22,805 nt of DNA from Saccoglossus kowalevskii. Lineage: Eukaryota; Hemichordata; Enteropneusta; Harrimaniidae. Made by a program: the position numbers and the translations under genes. Positions 19,970 through 22,805 of this stretch are shown here, piece by piece. The notes beneath the pieces are model-generated. The model was not told the origin of the DNA. It did no database searches and was given only the letters and a program-made list of their open reading frames with translations. How positions within the stretch are numbered: position 1 is the stretch's first letter; every line of letters starts with the position of its first letter. The DNA lies in NCBI RefSeq assembly GCF_000003605.2, contig NW_003136829.1, positions 226,971-249,775 of the forward strand, written 5' to 3'.

Positions 19970-21130
19970 CACCACTCATAGTAAGCCAAGATGTGCTTTG
20001 AGGTATTCTTTCACTAGCAAATGAAAATACAGAAAAAATATGCCAAAGTTGTCTGGGTTGGGTAACCAATCAGGTAGCTTCACATTAACTCTATTTTGGT
20101 AACAATTATTCGGTATCTAAAACAGTTTAAGTTTGATAAGTCAGTAACTAATTTATTTTGACTGGTTTAGAAATTCATTTATTCCCACACCCAAATATGA
20201 TAATAGAGATATCAATTTCAAACCATGAGAATGCCGACAGGGTAAAGGCAGCTGGAAAAGCCATAATTTGATTAGAATATCATTATTACAATGAATGACG
20301 ATGTATCGATATATCAAGTTGTATCAAATCATTGACAAGACTATTAAATTGCTTTGAAATCTCTTACTAAATTACATGACAGACAGCTTAGTGAGGCACC
20401 AAAGCCAGAACTGCATAGTTTCAACCTGGCCTTCATTTATTTAACCCTTTTTTTTTGCCTAAATTTTGAGGCAACATTTTGCGCATTTTTATGTAGTTTA
20501 TGAAATATTTTCTAAGTAATTTTGCACCAAATTCCCACTGACTATAAATCTTGTTTATTTTTTTTGAAAAATTATGTCTACAATTTATGCAGTTTTGTTT
20601 TGACAGATATTGACAGAAATTTGCAGGTGGGTTGGATTGTAGCGGCTGTGATGCATGTGGTGCCTGATCTGGTATTACAGAGAATAAATCTCCAATTTGC
20701 ATAATTACAGGGGAAAAACGATTCTCACATTTTGTGATTTATAGAGAAAACAGATTACTTATTCATTCCATCCAAGGCACGGACTGAACGCCAGCCACAA
20801 AAATAAAATATTTTAATTTTGAATTTGTTTTTTATAGCTCAATGTTGAAACGCCAATCATTGAGAGGGCAATATTGCATTGAGATTACCGGTACCTTACT
20901 TCATCAAAATTGACCATCATACATGTAGAACATTATTATACCGAGTACCCCAAAATGTTTTCACATTATTCAAAACCCAAGCGATGTTTTGATGTCACTA
21001 TGACCAATATTTGTCCTGTTTTTACGTTCAATTTCACGCATGACACAAGATCTCACTGTTAACGAAATGGCCTAATGAAGAACCAAATACATAGCAGTTA
21101 TTTTTTATTCACATGTACATGTAGAAAACA
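19970..21130. other. non-coding, no gene established
   Basis: The reverse complement of about 20620-20700 contains a short proline-rich stretch (DQAPHASQPLQSNPPANF) in an open frame on the same strand as the SH2 gene, but the GT donors around it are poor and none gives a phase-0 proline-rich exon. The rest is AT-rich with no recognised feature. Confidence 0.35.
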
Positions 21131-21133
21131 TAT

Positions 21134-21223
21134 TTTTGAATTAAAAAAAACATATTTTAGTACATAATTATTTTTATTATTAAATTATGTAAATAATTAT
21201 GAGAGTTTTGAATTAAAAAAAAC
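21134..21223 (+). repeat. 18-bp direct repeat pair in AT-rich DNA
   Basis: TTTTGAATTAAAAAAAAC occurs at 21134-21151 and 21206-21223, separated by AT-rich sequence with ATAATTA/TAATTAT words. Possibly low-complexity coincidence. Confidence 0.4.
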
Positions 21224-21281
21224 GCATTTATGTTAAGACAACACCCCTCCGCCACCCACCCTCAACAAAATTTTACAGCAT

Positions 21282-21282
21282 T

Positions 21283-21313
<31 letters not shown>
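21282..21313 (+). repeat. (TTTA)8 microsatellite
   Basis: Eight uninterrupted TTTA units. Confidence 0.95.
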
Positions 21314-21930
21314 TAACAGTTTTTATCAGAATTTTTTATTTTGATTTTGTATGTGAAATCTACCAAAAGATTGCTATTAAACTTGTATACACCAAACTTC
21401 CAGTAACTACTAATGTGACTAATGAAGTCTAATCCCATTATCTTGGCACTGTAACACAAACAAACAACCAACCTGACAATCTGAAAGACATTTTCACCAT
21501 GACTGCTCTTGTCTTTTCACTTGCAATTTTTTTTTCTTAAAGGTATCAATGACAGGACATGTTCAAGAGCATCGTTTCAGCTTGACTACTGTTCTATTCA
21601 TCTGTCACCATGACATGAAGGATACAGATTGATGCACTTTGCATTGGACAATGATATCTTACTTTACAGCTCACTGAATGTGTGTGACAGGATGTAAATC
21701 AATCCATCCCTGGCTTTATAACCTTTTGAACACCAAATACACTTTTGACTCACAGCATTTTTTTCTCAAACATTTTGATCGTAACTTTTAGCCAATGGAA
21801 AATCATCTCAACTTGGGTAAAAAATAAGAGATAAATAGAAACAGACTCCTTAATGTTGCATCGTCATTTTAGTGGGGAAAATATGATGTTCAAAGACACA
21901 GCATGTAAATATATGGCTGATAAAGCATAA
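21314..21930. other. non-coding spacer
   Basis: No exon, TIR element or RNA gene was recognised. A donor-like GTAAGA on the minus strand at about 21665 has no in-frame acceptor upstream. Confidence 0.4.
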
Positions 21931-21937
21931 TAGTGGT

Positions 21938-21985
21938 TGCTAAGGGCAAAATGGTTAGAAGTTCATGCAGAGTTCAAATCTTACA
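21938..21985 (+). other. possible decayed tRNA-like (SINE head) sequence upstream of the minisatellite
   Basis: GGGCAAAATGGTTAGAA (about 21944-21960) resembles a box A and GAGTTCAAATCTT (21970-21982) a box B. Their spacing is shorter than in a normal tRNA, so the resemblance may be chance. It is listed because the downstream array resembles a SINE body. Confidence 0.2.
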
Positions 21986-22044
21986 TACATGTATAGAGTT
22001 GATATAAAAGAATTTAAGCCATGAGTGAGCTAAAATCATTGTAT

Positions 22045-22805
22045 CCTGGGTGAGTGTACCACAGACACAATGGGGAGGGCAGAGCCACTATACCCTGGGT
22101 GAGCATGCCACAGACTCAATGGGGAGGGCAATGCCACTATACCCTGGGTGAGTGTACCACAGACACAATGGGGAGGGCAATGCCACTATACCCTGGGTGA
22201 GCATGCCACAGACACAATGGGGAGGGCAATGCCACTATACCCTGGGTGAGCATGCCACAGACTCAATGGGGAGGCCAATAAGCTACTGTAGCCTGGGTGA
22301 GTGTACCACAGACACAATGGGGAGGGCAATGCCACTATACCCTGGGTGAGCATGCCACAGACACAATGGGGAGGGCAATGCCACTATACCCTGGGTGAGC
22401 ATGCCACAGACTCAATGGGGAGGCCAATAAGCTACTGTAGCCTGGGTGAGTGTACCACAGACACAATGGGGAGGGCAAAGCCACTGTAGCCTGGGTGAGT
22501 GTGCCACAGACACAATGGGGAGGCCAATAAGCCACTCGGTAGCCTGGGTGAGTGTGCCACAGACTCAACAGGGGGAGGCCAGAGCCACTATACCCTGGGT
22601 GAGCGTGCCACAGACTCAATGGGGAGGCCAAAGCCACTTGGTAGCCTAGGTGAGTGTGCCACAGACTCAATGGGGAGGCCAAAGCCACTCGGTAGCCTGG
22701 GTGAGCATGCCACAGACTCAATGGGGAGGCCAATGCCACTATACCCTGGGTGAGTGTGCCACAGACTCAATGGGGAGGCCAGAGCCACTATACCCTGGGT
22801 GAGCG
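22045..22805 (+). repeat. G-rich minisatellite, 49-53 bp units, running off the window
   Basis: The anchor CTGGGTGAG (CTAGGTGAG once) occurs at 22046, 22095, 22144, 22193, 22242, 22293, 22342, 22391, 22442, 22491, 22544, 22595, 22646, 22697, 22746 and 22795, with intervals of 49, 51 or 53 bp. There are two main unit classes: a 49-bp form ending GCCACTATAC, and 51-53-bp forms ending AAGC(T/C)ACTGTAG or CACTCGGTAG. Each unit contains GGTGAG, CCACAGAC and a GGGGAGG run. Frames are open on both strands across the array (up to 134 codons), but the unit length is not a multiple of three and varies, so they are not genes. The array is the only long GC-rich stretch here, and its right end is not seen. 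Confidence 0.95.

Noticed and set aside
20618-20680. proline-rich minus-strand stretch as a possible upstream SH2-gene exon
   Set aside because: The proline-rich frame has no suitable donor, and the phase-0 alternative (GTCAAT donor) reads a different, non-proline frame.
22335-22739. 134-codon minus-strand open frame and several plus-strand frames in the minisatellite
   Set aside because: The frames are open because the repeated unit lacks stops. Unit length is 49, 51 or 53 bp, so the frame rotates and the peptide is not preserved between units, and no start context or splice sites point to a gene.

Overview
This looks like AT-rich, intron- and repeat-dominated DNA from an animal nuclear genome, most likely a marine invertebrate and probably a mollusc or another lophotrochozoan. 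The reasons are spliceosomal exons with GT/AG borders and pyrimidine tracts, a metazoan SH2 domain, a tRNA-derived SINE, many small TIR elements, and short words such as TACATGTAG and ACCGGTA that I associate with mollusc DNA. The taxon is an inference. There are no bacterial-style operons; most open reading frames here are chance or repeat-derived.

One gene can be supported. It lies on the minus strand and reads from right to left: exons at 13762-13842, 9732-9884 and 7369-7476. All three junctions are phase 0, with clean splice sites. Together they encode 113 residues that form one complete SH2 domain and end at a TGA 5 residues after the final Pro-Ala-Pro. This places SH2 at the extreme C-terminus, as in the SLP-76/BLNK/CLNK adaptor family, whose motif pattern it resembles best. 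The 5' part of the gene was not found and probably lies in unrecognised small exons above 13842 or beyond the window. A candidate poly(A) signal is at 7015-7024.

The rest is introns and flanking DNA filled with mobile-element remains. 960-2338 is a composite element bounded by a perfect 14-bp target duplication, with inverted AGCTCCGCTGT termini and a core array of about eight 157-bp units. The last intron (7477-9731) holds a TTAA-flanked TIR element (7661-8175), a LINE-like 3' tail (8636-8700), a small TA-type MITE (8770-8925) and a copy of a piggyBac-like MITE (9310-9525). The next intron (9885-13761) holds a 20-bp direct repeat pair and a tRNA-derived SINE (about 12960-13100, minus). Above 13842 there are further MITE copies (14103-14185, 16960-17033, 17051-17207, 17651-17780, 18750-18800) and an intact TTAA-flanked MITE (19177-19394).

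The right end (22045-22805, running off the window) is a G-rich minisatellite of 49-53 bp units with a higher-order 149-bp repeat. Its core (37 bp, 5 mismatches) matches the segment directly after box B of the SINE at 12985-13021, so the minisatellite appears to be related to, and perhaps expanded from, SINE body sequence. This link is the most interesting observation in the window.
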